This document shows, piece after piece, positions 25,348-33,192 of a stretch of DNA of 57,315 nt. Under the pieces are notes generated by a model, which did not search any database, had not been told where the DNA came from, and saw only the letters and a list, made by a program, of their open reading frames with translations. The position numbers were made by a program, and so were the translations under genes. Origin of the DNA: DASZTU01 sp035493835. Its GTDB lineage: Bacteria > Pseudomonadota > Alphaproteobacteria > Rhizobiales > Devosiaceae. The stretch covers positions 1 to 57,315 of the forward strand of contig DATJHO010000045.1 of assembly GCA_035493835.1 (NCBI GenBank), in the 5' to 3' direction. Numbering within the stretch: position 1 is the stretch's first letter; each line of letters opens with the position of its first letter.

Positions 25348-25364
25348 GAAGGGGAAAGTGCATC

Positions 25365-26147
25365 ATGCTGATCGATAGCCACTGCCATCTGGATTTCGAC
25401 GTGTTGGCAAATGATATCGACGGCGTCTTGGCACGCGCGAAGGCGGCTGGCGTTACCGGCATGGTGACGATTTCAACGCGCGTCCGGGAATTTGACCGGC
25501 TCCTGGCCATTGCCGAAGCACACGACAATGTCTGGTGCTCGGTCGGCACCCATCCCCACCAGGCGCACGAAGAGCTCGATATCACGACCGAGGACCTGAT
25601 CCGCCTCTCGGCGCATCCGAAGTGCGTCGCTATCGGAGAGGCAGGGCTCGACTACCACTACGACACCTCCCCGCGCGAGGCGCAGGAGATCGGCTTCCGC
25701 CGTCACATCGCGGCGGCCCGCGAGACCGGGCTACCCCTGGTCATCCACGCCCGGCAGGCGGATCAGGACGTCGGCGACATTCTCGAGGAGGAGACGGCCA
25801 AGGGCTCGTTTCCTTTCCTCCTGCACTGCTTTTCCTCCGGCGCCGAACTCGCGCGGCGAGGGTTGGCGCTTGGCGGTTATTTGTCTTTTTCGGGTATCAT
25901 CACCTTCAGGAATGCCGAGGAAATCCGGGAAGTCGCGGCTTTCGCGCCCGCGGATCGGATCCTGGTCGAAACCGATGCGCCTTATCTCGCGCCAGTGCCG
26001 CACCGGGGCAAATCCAACGAGCCCGGCTTCGTGCGCTTCACTGCCGAAAAGCTGGCGGAAGTGCGTGGGGTGAGCCTCGAGGCACTCGCTGCCCAGACGA
26101 CGACGAATTTTGCCGAACTCTTCGACAAGACGGGGCTAGCGGGCTAG
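25365..26147 (+). CDS. TatD-family metal-dependent hydrolase
   Basis: A 260-residue TIM-barrel hydrolase. Metal-ligand motifs in order are DSHCHLDF at the N-terminus, GEAGLDYHYD, VIHARQADQDV, HCFSSGAELARR and ETDAPYLAPVPHRGK. TatD proteins are 3'-5' exonucleases or D-amino-acyl-tRNA/nucleic-acid hydrolases depending on the member; being next to metG, a position conserved in many bacteria, does not settle the substrate. The stop abuts the next ATG without a gap. Confidence 0.92.
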   Translation: MLIDSHCHLDFDVLANDIDGVLARAKAAGVTGMVTISTRVREFDRLLAIAEAHDNVWCSVGTHPHQAHEELDITTEDLIRLSAHPKCVAIGEAGLDYHYDTSPREAQEIGFRRHIAAARETGLPLVIHARQADQDVGDILEEETAKGSFPFLLHCFSSGAELARRGLALGGYLSFSGIITFRNAEEIREVAAFAPADRILVETDAPYLAPVPHRGKSNEPGFVRFTAEKLAEVRGVSLEALAAQTTTNFAELFDKTGLAG

Positions 26148-26984
26148 ATGGCAGAAGCCGAGCGGATCATTGCGACGATCCTCGGATGCGGATCGTCGGG
26201 CGGGGTGCCACGTATCGGCAACATCTGGGGCATCTGCGATCCGAACAATCCGCGCAATCGCCGCCGGCGCTGCGCGCTGTTGATCGAGGGGCACTCGGCG
26301 GGCAGTCCGGAGCCGACGCGCATCATCATCGATACCGGCTGCGACTTGCGTGAGCAGATGCTTGCTGCCGGCGTCGATCGCGTCGAAGCCGTGTTTTATA
26401 CCCACGAGCATGCCGACCACACTCATGGCATCGACGACCTTCGCGTGCTTGCACTCAACAACCGCCGGCGGGTGGACGTCCATTTCACGCAGGAGGCCGG
26501 CGACCGCATTCGCGAAGCTTTCGGCTATTGCTTCACCTCCGCGCCCGGCAGCGATTATCCGCCCATTCTCGAGGCGCATGTCATCAAGGCGGGTCAAAAC
26601 ATCACCATCGATGGCCCGGGCGGCTCGATCACCCTCCACGCGTTTCTGCAGGAGCACGGATCAATCCACTCCCTCGGCTATCGCGTCGGCGGCTTCGCCT
26701 ATTCCTGCGATCTGAGCGCCGTCCCGAAGGAGTCGCGAAAATCGGTATCGGGCCTCGATTTCTGGGTCATCGACGCCCTGCGCCCGCTGCCGCACCCGAG
26801 CCATCTGAGCTTGCCCGAGTCGCTCGCCTATATCGCCGAGCAGCAGCCGAAGCAGGCCATTCTCACCAATTTGCATATCGATATGGACTATGCGGGCGTC
26901 GAAGCGCAGACGCCCGAAAATGTCACGCCTGCCTTCGACGGCATGCGGATCGATGTGACGGCGGGCGTGATCCTCAATCGGTAG
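26148..26984 (+). CDS. MBL-fold metallo-hydrolase (PhnP-like)
   Basis: A 278-residue metallo-beta-lactamase-fold protein. The metal motif HxHxDH is in FYTHEHADHTHGIDDLR, preceded by GCGSSGGVPRIG at the N-terminus (typical of the PhnP/PqqB-like branch) and followed by VGGFAYSCDLSAVP, the later His in PHPSHLS and LTNLHIDMDY. Members are cyclic phosphodiesterases or related phosphoesterases; the substrate here is unknown. It starts directly after the tatD stop, and the metG-tatD-MBL order is common in alphaproteobacteria. Confidence 0.9.
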   Translation: MAEAERIIATILGCGSSGGVPRIGNIWGICDPNNPRNRRRRCALLIEGHSAGSPEPTRIIIDTGCDLREQMLAAGVDRVEAVFYTHEHADHTHGIDDLRVLALNNRRRVDVHFTQEAGDRIREAFGYCFTSAPGSDYPPILEAHVIKAGQNITIDGPGGSITLHAFLQEHGSIHSLGYRVGGFAYSCDLSAVPKESRKSVSGLDFWVIDALRPLPHPSHLSLPESLAYIAEQQPKQAILTNLHIDMDYAGVEAQTPENVTPAFDGMRIDVTAGVILNR

Positions 26985-27031
26985 GCCGGCCGGGGGTAAG
27001 GCTCCGCCGGCCCGCCCGGAGCGTTATTGAA

Positions 27032-27154
27032 ATGACGCTGAGCACTGATTGAAACGGCGATTCCCGCCTTCGCGGGCATGACCCGGTTGTTGGCAGATCC
27101 GTACTACCTCCCCGGCGTCATTCCCGCGAAGGCGGGAATCTCCGTTGTTTCAGC
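27032..27154. repeat. Composite palindromic repeat element, copy 2 (inverted relative to copy 1)
   Basis: Hairpin units at about 27054-27082 and 27116-27146 surround a spacer (TTGTTGGCAGATCCGTACTA) that is the reverse complement of the spacer in 7931-8052. Outer flanks also match in reverse (ATGACGCTGAGCACTGATTG at one end, GTTTCAGC at the other). It occupies the gap between two converging genes. The remainder of the gap, 27155-27216, has no gene. Confidence 0.85.
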
Positions 27155-27216
27155 CTAGTGGATCACGCGCTAGCGCACTCAAGAAGCGCCTCTTTACGGA
27201 CGGAGGGGGATGAGCT

Positions 27217-28013
27217 TTACGGCGTGCCGGAAAACGGGGCTGGCAGCAGGTCCAGCAGCCTTTCGGCAATGACGGGCGCGGCGGCAAAGACCGGCGCGCC
27301 ATGCGCGAGCCCGCCGGCGGCAAAATAATCCTGGGTCGTGGCGCCCGCGCAGGCGGCGATATAGAGGCCGCCGATGGCATCCCAAGGGTTCATGTGTGGT
27401 TCGAGATAGGCGTCGAGCCGGCCGGCGGCGACGTGGGCGAGGCAGAGGGCACCAGCGCCCAGCCGGCGGAACTCGGCGCCAGCTGAAAGCAGCCCACCAA
27501 CGACCGTTGAGGCAAGGTTCTGGTCGTGCCGACCCGAGAAGCCAAGGGCGATGACGGTTTCCCCCAGAGCGTTCTGGGAGGCGCAGCGGATCGGCTGCGT
27601 GCCGAGATAGGCGCGGCCGTCCGGACCGGCCCAGAACAGCTCATCCTGGGCGGGGTCGAGGATCCAGGCAGCAACTGGCCGGCCGGCCTCGAGGAGCGCC
27701 AGCGACACGCAAAAATAGCCTATGCCGCGGGCAAAATTGACCGTCCCGTCGACGGGGTCGATCAGCCAGGTGAAGCCCGTGGCGCTGGACTCGCCGCCGA
27801 ACTCCTCCCCAATGAAGAGGTCGTCGGGAAAGGCGCTGCCGATGCTGCTCCGCACCATGCGCTCGATGGCGAAGTCGGCCTCCGTCACGAGATCGCCGGG
27901 CGACTTATTGGCAACGCTCAACCCCGAGGACCGGAAATAGGTGAGCGCAACGCGCCCCGCTTCTCCACAAGGGCGCGGCCGGCGATCAGCCGGGCTTCAA
28001 GTGTTTGGCTCAT
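27217..28013 (-). pseudogene. Inositol monophosphatase family protein, frame broken near the N-terminus
   Basis: The ATG at 28013 overlaps the lacI stop (ATGA) and reads MSQTLEARLIAGRALV before the frame shifts near 27965; unshifted, it stops at 27918. The other frame continues EAGRVALTYFRSSGLSVANK and then the whole enzyme: FIGEEFGG, WLIDPVDGTVNFARG (DPxDGT metal motif) and MNPWDAIGGLYIAACAG. One added base gives 265 residues, normal for the family. Members remove phosphate from inositol phosphates, fructose-1,6-bisphosphate or related sugars. A TTG at 27921 could start a product lacking the first helix. Whether the break is real or a sequence error is undecided. Confidence 0.8.
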
Positions 28014-29068
28014 TGCATGGCTCTTGTTGTTGCTCGCAGTATGATTTTCGGTTGGCAGTAGATCACGCCCTCCTTGCCGGACGATACCAGTGCCGGGGCA
28101 GGAAGCTGTCCGTCTTCCGCCTGATGGTGCTTGTCGACATGGGCGAGCAAAAGCTGGACCATCTCGTCGATTGGCTGCTCGAAGGTCGTAAGCTGATAGG
28201 GCTTCCACGAGGACGCCGGCAGGTTGTCGAAACCAACGATCGATAAATCCTGCGGGATGCAGAGCCTGTCCCGGATGCCGTCGAGAAAGCCGATTGCGAT
28301 CGAATCGCTGGTGGCGAACACCGCGTCCGGCCGCGCCCCTGAAGCGAGATCGAGATAGCGCTCCGCATAGGCCCAGCCCGTCGGGATCGACATGGTGTCC
28401 TTGTTCCACACGGTAGCGGCTTTGCCACGGGCGGCCAACCTCTCGGCGAAGCCTCTCTGGCGCAGCGAGGCGGCCCAGTCGGTCTCCGGGCCGCCGAGCA
28501 CCAGAAATTCACTCCGGCCCTCGTCGAGCAACAGATCGGCGGCCATTGCGCCGCCCCGCGCATTGTCGGTCGCGATCGCGAACGCCTCCGGGTGATTGGC
28601 TGGGCGGTTCAAGGTGGCAAGGAATTGCCCGCGTGAGACGATTTCCATCGCCCGGTGCTCCGGAACTGCGCCCGCCGTGACGATGACGCCGCGGGTACGC
28701 CAGCCGATGGTTTCGCCGAGCAGCCGGTCGATCTCCGCATCGCTCTCGGCATAGAACAGCAGCGGCTTAAGATGCAAATCCTGAATGGCCTTGAGCAGGC
28801 ACGACAGCACTTGGGCGCGCCAGTCGAAGGTGAGGCGTGCGGTGATGATTGCGACCAGTGGGGCATCGCCGGTCACCATGCTGCGGGCCAGCGCGTTGGG
28901 TTGCCAGCCGAGCCGGCCGGCGACTTCCAGGATGTGCGCCCGCGTTTCTGGCGCAATTCGCCCGTTGCCGCTGAAGGCGCGGCTTACCAGGGCTTGTGAG
29001 ACGTGGGCCGCGCGGGCGATGTCGCGCGAGGTGATCGAGGCCGGCCCGTTGGTTTTGTGCCGCGCCAC
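28010..29068 (-). CDS. LacI-family transcriptional regulator
   Basis: A 352-residue regulator. The N-terminal helix-turn-helix (about residues 12-35) reads ITSRDIARAAHVSQALVSRA and is followed by the hinge segment ALARSMVTG. The ligand-binding domain shows FVATSDSIAIGFLDG-type and LSIVGFDNLPAS segments, so the effector is probably a sugar or sugar-like compound. Its stop overlaps the ATG of the phosphatase-like gene, so it may regulate that gene and itself; the effector and targets cannot be read from sequence. An imperfectly placed palindrome lies about 80 bases upstream. Confidence 0.92.
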   Translation of the reverse strand: MARHKTNGPASITSRDIARAAHVSQALVSRAFSGNGRIAPETRAHILEVAGRLGWQPNALARSMVTGDAPLVAIITARLTFDWRAQVLSCLLKAIQDLHLKPLLFYAESDAEIDRLLGETIGWRTRGVIVTAGAVPEHRAMEIVSRGQFLATLNRPANHPEAFAIATDNARGGAMAADLLLDEGRSEFLVLGGPETDWAASLRQRGFAERLAARGKAATVWNKDTMSIPTGWAYAERYLDLASGARPDAVFATSDSIAIGFLDGIRDRLCIPQDLSIVGFDNLPASSWKPYQLTTFEQPIDEMVQLLLAHVDKHHQAEDGQLPAPALVSSGKEGVIYCQPKIILRATTRAMQ

Positions 29069-29149
29069 GGTTCAGGCCAGCCGGCGCTGTTCGGGGAATG
29101 GCCGCCGATAGCCAGTGCTACGTATTACCGTCAGGGCAAACATCGCCAT

Positions 29150-29163
29150 CAATTCTGGAATTG
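29150..29163. promoter_or_regulatory. Palindrome upstream of the LacI-family gene
   Basis: CAATTCTGGAATTG is a perfect inverted repeat with 6-base arms, 82 bases upstream of the lacI-type start, in the 164-base spacer between it and hlyD. LacI-family proteins bind such palindromes, but the usual central CG is missing, so this is only a candidate autoregulatory site. Confidence 0.28.
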
Positions 29164-29232
29164 GAGCAGAACATGAATTTGGTAGTCTACACATATGACA
29201 CGTGATTGCGGTCCGGGACAGTGCCGTCGGGG

Positions 29233-30654
29233 CTAGGGTTCGTGGAGGCTTTCGTCGAGCCCGCGCGTCAGCGGATAAAGGAAGTAGGAGATGATGCTGC
29301 GTTGGCCGGCGTTGATCTCAGCTTCCACCGTCAGGCCGGGCAGCAGCCGAAAATTGGGGGGCAAGTCGCGAAGCTGCGTGGAACCGAGACCGACGCGAAC
29401 CTTGTAGAAGGCCACCTCGGGGGCGGCATTCTGGGTGGTGCTTTGCGGCGCAAACGAATCCTGGCTGATCGAAAGGACCTTGCCATCGACCGTGCCGTGC
29501 TTCTGGAAGGGGAAGGCATCGAACTTTATCCGCGCCGGATCGCCGACCGCGAGGTGACCGATATCCCGTGCGGCGACCGACACCTCCGCCTCCAGCGGCA
29601 CGTTGAGGGGGACCAGCGTGAATAGCGGCTCGGCAGCCTGGACCACCGAGCCGATCGACCGCCGGGCCACGTCCAGCACCGCCCCATCCGCCGGCGCGAC
29701 CAGCACCGCCATGGACTTGCGCAACTGCGCCTTCTTCAGTTCCTCGGCGGAATCAGAGCGCTTGTCCTTGAGATCGACAAGGCTTTCCATGGAGGTGCGG
29801 CGGTAGTCCTCGATGAAACTCTGCCGCTCCGCCTTGGCCTGTTCCATGGTCTGCTCGGCCTGTGCGCGATCTCCTCGCGTGCGGCTCAGCGTTGCCTCGG
29901 TATCGAGGCTCAAGTCCCGCGCCTGGAGGTAGGTGAGGCGAGAGCCGTTGCCGCGCTCGGCAAGCGAGGCGTTCATCTCGTCGATTTCCTTGAGGCCGGC
30001 GATGCGTTGGGTGAGCACGGCCTCCTGGTTCGTGTCGGCGACGATCATCGCATCGGCATGGGCAATCTGGGCATCGAAGTCGTTGAGGCGGGCCTTGAAG
30101 AAGGCGGCGCGCTGCTCGGCGAGGTCGGCCTGGGTTAGTTGGTCCTTGGACGCACCATCTGGCGCCCGATAGAGCCTGCCGGCGAGTTCGGCCTCGATGC
30201 GCCCGATCTGGGCATCGAGATTGTCGCGCTTGGCCTGCAATTGATCGACATCGGCAGTGCTGAAGGTGGGATCGAGCGTGGCGAGCGGCTGGCCTTTGCT
30301 GACCACGTCGCCCGGCTTGATGTTGATGGAGCGAATGACCGAGGTCTCGAGCGGCTGCACCACCAGCACCGGGTCCGTGGTGATCAGCTTGCCCGGGGCC
30401 ACCACGATCTCGTCGATATTGGAAACCGAAGCCCAATAGACGCCTGAGACAATGCAGAGCACCACCGCATAGAGGGTCAGCCGAGCCAGCACCGGGGGCT
30501 TGCGCTCCTCCAGTTCGATGGCGTCGGTCTGGAACTCCATGATGGCCGGCTGGCGGGCGGGCGGTACCAGCCGGAGCTTTGGGCGCGGCGGGGCGGCAGG
30601 ATTTGGCGCGGCGCCTGCCTTTTTGGCCCGCCCCTTGCCCCCAAACAGGATCAT
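29233..30654 (-). CDS. Type I secretion membrane fusion protein (HlyD family)
   Basis: A 473-residue adaptor. After a basic, Pro-rich cytosolic N-terminus comes one membrane segment (LTLYAVVLCIVSGVYWASVS, about residues 58-77), a lipoyl half-motif (VAPGKLITTDPVLVVQPLETSVIRSINIKPGDVV), a long coiled coil (about 140-320), the second lipoyl half (LVAPADGAVLDV) and a beta-barrel ending with VEAEINAGQRSIISYFLYPL. That is the HlyD/PrtE layout bridging an inner-membrane ABC exporter to an outer-membrane TolC channel. The ATG at 30654 overlaps the exporter stop (ATGA); an upstream ATG at 30681 is less likely. No TolC gene is present in the window. Confidence 0.92.
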   Translation of the reverse strand: MILFGGKGRAKKAGAAPNPAAPPRPKLRLVPPARQPAIMEFQTDAIELEERKPPVLARLTLYAVVLCIVSGVYWASVSNIDEIVVAPGKLITTDPVLVVQPLETSVIRSINIKPGDVVSKGQPLATLDPTFSTADVDQLQAKRDNLDAQIGRIEAELAGRLYRAPDGASKDQLTQADLAEQRAAFFKARLNDFDAQIAHADAMIVADTNQEAVLTQRIAGLKEIDEMNASLAERGNGSRLTYLQARDLSLDTEATLSRTRGDRAQAEQTMEQAKAERQSFIEDYRRTSMESLVDLKDKRSDSAEELKKAQLRKSMAVLVAPADGAVLDVARRSIGSVVQAAEPLFTLVPLNVPLEAEVSVAARDIGHLAVGDPARIKFDAFPFQKHGTVDGKVLSISQDSFAPQSTTQNAAPEVAFYKVRVGLGSTQLRDLPPNFRLLPGLTVEAEINAGQRSIISYFLYPLTRGLDESLHEP

Positions 30655-32804
30655 CCCGCCATCCTCATCTGCTGGTTCCACAATTGGCGGTAAGTTGTGC
30701 AGCGGGTGAGGAGCTGGCCATGGGGGCCGATATCGACCACCCGCCCCCGATCCATGACCAGGATGGCATGGGCGTCAGCGAGGGTAGAGAGGCGGTGCGA
30801 AACGATGATCACCGTCCGGCCCTCGGCGATCCCGCGTATGCTCTGCCGCACGATCGCCTCGCTCTCGGGGTCCAGGGCACTCGTCGCCTCGTCGAGGATC
30901 AGGATGCGCGGATCGGTAATCAGCGCCCGGGCGATCGAGAGGCGCTGTCTTTGCCCGCCGGAGAGGTTTTCGGCGTTCTCCTCGATCACCGTGTCATAGC
31001 CGCGCGGCAGCTGCTCGATGAACTCCTCGGCCCCGGCCAGGCGAGCGGCAGCGACCACCCGGTCAAAGCTGACCTCAGGCCGGGCAGCAGCGATGTTCTC
31101 GCGCACCGTGCCGCGGAAAAGAAAGCTGTCCTGCAGCACGACGCCAACGCTGCCGCGCAGGTGGCTGAGATCGAGCTCGCGGACGTCGTGGCCGCCGATA
31201 CGGATCAAGCCCTCCTGCACCGGATAGAGCCCCTCGATCAGGCGGGTCACCGTTGTCTTGCCTGAACCGCTCCGCCCGACAACGCCGAAGATGCTGCCCT
31301 GCGGGACAGAGAACGAAACGTCATTTAGCGCAAGCCCGCCATCTTCGCGGTAGCGGAAAGAGACGTTCTCGAAGTCGATGCTGCCGTTGATTTCCGGCCG
31401 CAACCCGACGCTGCGGTCCGAACGCTCGGCCTTCTGGTTCATCACCTGGCCAAGCATGCGCACGGAAAGCGCGACCTCCTGATATTCGTGCACCATCGTG
31501 ACGATCTGGACCAGCGGCCCGGAAACACGCCCGGCCAGCATGTTGAAGGCAACCAGCGCGCCCACCGTCATGCCGCCATCGAAGACGTTGAGCGCGCCGA
31601 GCCCGACGATCGCGACGCCCATCAGCTTTTCCAGGAGGCCGGTGGCCGATTGGGCAACGGTGGAGATGGTCTCGACCCGAAAGCGCGTGGTGATGGTCTG
31701 GGCCGACCGATCGTCCCAGATGCGGCGCTGCAGCGGCTCCATCGCCAGCGATTTGAGCGTCCGCATGCCGTGCACGGTCTCGACCAGCAGCCCTTGCCGT
31801 GAGCCTTCGGCCTCATAGAGCGCCGCGAGGCGCTTGCGGAACGGATTGACCAGCAGGGCCACGACGCCCGCGATCATGGCGCTGAACAGGAGGACGAGCA
31901 TCGCCAGCGGCGGGCTGTAGAAGAACAGCACGGGGACGAACACGAACAGCGACAATCCGTCCAGCAGCGTGAGGAACAGCCGGCCGGTCATGAATTCGCG
32001 GATGCGGCTCGCCTGCTGCATGTGTTTGATCAAGACGCCGGCCGATCCCTGCTCGAAAAAGGTGATCGGCAGATCCAGCAGGTGCCGGAATGTGCGCGTC
32101 GCGACGCGGATGTCGATGCGATTGGTGGCGTAGATCAGCAGGTAGCGCCGGAGGAACACGAATAACGCATCGAACAGCAGCGCAAAGCCGATGCCGACCG
32201 TCAGCACGGCGAGCGTCGAGTAGCTCTGGTGAACGAGAACCTTGTCGATCACTAGCTGGAAGAAGATGGGGGTCGCGAGGCCAAGCGCATAAAGGAACAG
32301 GGCCGCCACCGCCACGTCGAAGAACAGCCGGCGCTGCCGCCAGATCTCCGGGAGGAACCAGCGCAGGCCGAAAGGCTGCTCGGGGTCGGTGAGGGCATAG
32401 CTGCGCTTGGCAAGGATGAGTTCGCCGCGCCAGCGCTTGCGAAAGTTTTTGAGCGCAACGGTGATGAGACCCGGCGCTGGCGCCAAAGGATCAAACAGCC
32501 GCAGGGTATCGACGCCGGCGGCATCCCGCTCGGCGCCGAGTACGGCGACCCAATTGCCGTTATCGAGGCGAGCGAGGGCAGGGTAGGCGTTGCCCAGGCG
32601 CATCAGGCCCGACCTGCCGACCCGGACGAGTCGCGCCCGCAGGCCGGCGTCGCGCGCCATGCGCAGCATCAGGGACGGACGAACGCCGTTCTTCCCTATG
32701 GCATAGTTGGTTGTAAGCCGCTCAGCGGTGGTGTCGACCCCGTGGTGCCGCAAGGTCGCGGCCAGCACCTGTGGCCCCGTCTGCAAAGGCGCGTCCATAC
32801 CCAA
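30651..32804 (-). CDS. Type I secretion ABC exporter with C39-like domain lacking the catalytic Cys
   Basis: A 717-residue permease-ATPase fusion of HlyB type. Residues about 8-130 form a C39-like domain, but the catalytic-Cys position of C39 peptidases is not Cys (TGPQVLAATLRHHG), so it should bind substrate without cleaving it. A six-helix membrane domain (about 155-440) is followed by the ATPase with Walker A GRSGSGKTTVTRLI, signature LSGGQRQRLSIARAL, Walker B ILILDEATSALD and the H-loop VSHRLSTL. It lies between the small 113-residue gene and hlyD in one operon with the giant repeat protein, the likely substrate. Confidence 0.94.
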   Translation of the reverse strand: MGMDAPLQTGPQVLAATLRHHGVDTTAERLTTNYAIGKNGVRPSLMLRMARDAGLRARLVRVGRSGLMRLGNAYPALARLDNGNWVAVLGAERDAAGVDTLRLFDPLAPAPGLITVALKNFRKRWRGELILAKRSYALTDPEQPFGLRWFLPEIWRQRRLFFDVAVAALFLYALGLATPIFFQLVIDKVLVHQSYSTLAVLTVGIGFALLFDALFVFLRRYLLIYATNRIDIRVATRTFRHLLDLPITFFEQGSAGVLIKHMQQASRIREFMTGRLFLTLLDGLSLFVFVPVLFFYSPPLAMLVLLFSAMIAGVVALLVNPFRKRLAALYEAEGSRQGLLVETVHGMRTLKSLAMEPLQRRIWDDRSAQTITTRFRVETISTVAQSATGLLEKLMGVAIVGLGALNVFDGGMTVGALVAFNMLAGRVSGPLVQIVTMVHEYQEVALSVRMLGQVMNQKAERSDRSVGLRPEINGSIDFENVSFRYREDGGLALNDVSFSVPQGSIFGVVGRSGSGKTTVTRLIEGLYPVQEGLIRIGGHDVRELDLSHLRGSVGVVLQDSFLFRGTVRENIAAARPEVSFDRVVAAARLAGAEEFIEQLPRGYDTVIEENAENLSGGQRQRLSIARALITDPRILILDEATSALDPESEAIVRQSIRGIAEGRTVIIVSHRLSTLADAHAILVMDRGRVVDIGPHGQLLTRCTTYRQLWNQQMRMAG

Positions 32805-32821
32805 GCCCCCAAATGCCGTCG

Positions 32822-33163
32822 TCAGCTGAAGTTGGGCGAGGCGCCGTCAAGGCGCACACCACTGCCATTGGTCCTGGGAGCGGCGTGAGATGGTGACGGA
32901 CCCGGGGTTGCGGCGCCCTCGCGCTCATCCGCCATGGTCCGCCTTATCGCGCCCGATTCGATCAGGCCGTGCATGGCCTTCTGCAGCACCTCGAAGCTGT
33001 TGGCGAACCCTTCGATCGACATGATCACGCGCTGCCGGAATTCGGGGACGGGCTTGTTGTTGGCATCGCGCTGGGTTGCCGAGAGGCTGACCAGGTCGAT
33101 GCGCACGATCGCCCCCGACACCGTGATTTCGCCGATGCTGTCGGCATAGAGTTCGGTCTGCAT
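32822..33163 (-). CDS. Small protein of the type I secretion operon, possibly DUF3467-like
   Basis: A 113-residue protein starting MQTELYADSIGEI after AGGGAG at 8-base spacing. It is predicted soluble with no signal peptide. Residues about 10-80 alternate strands and helix: VSGAIVRIDLVSLSA, RQRVIMSIEGFANSFEVLQK and AMHGLIESG. The RVxMS-then-helix pattern recalls DUF3467 proteins, but that is a weak resemblance. The last 35 residues are Pro/Ser-rich and disordered. It sits 29 bases downstream of the giant gene and 17 bases upstream of the exporter. Position suggests a secretion chaperone or adaptor; function is not known. Confidence 0.75.
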   Translation of the reverse strand: MQTELYADSIGEITVSGAIVRIDLVSLSATQRDANNKPVPEFRQRVIMSIEGFANSFEVLQKAMHGLIESGAIRRTMADEREGAATPGPSPSHAAPRTNGSGVRLDGASPNFS

Positions 33164-33192
33164 AGTCTTTCTCCCTGTAGTCCGGGCGGCCA

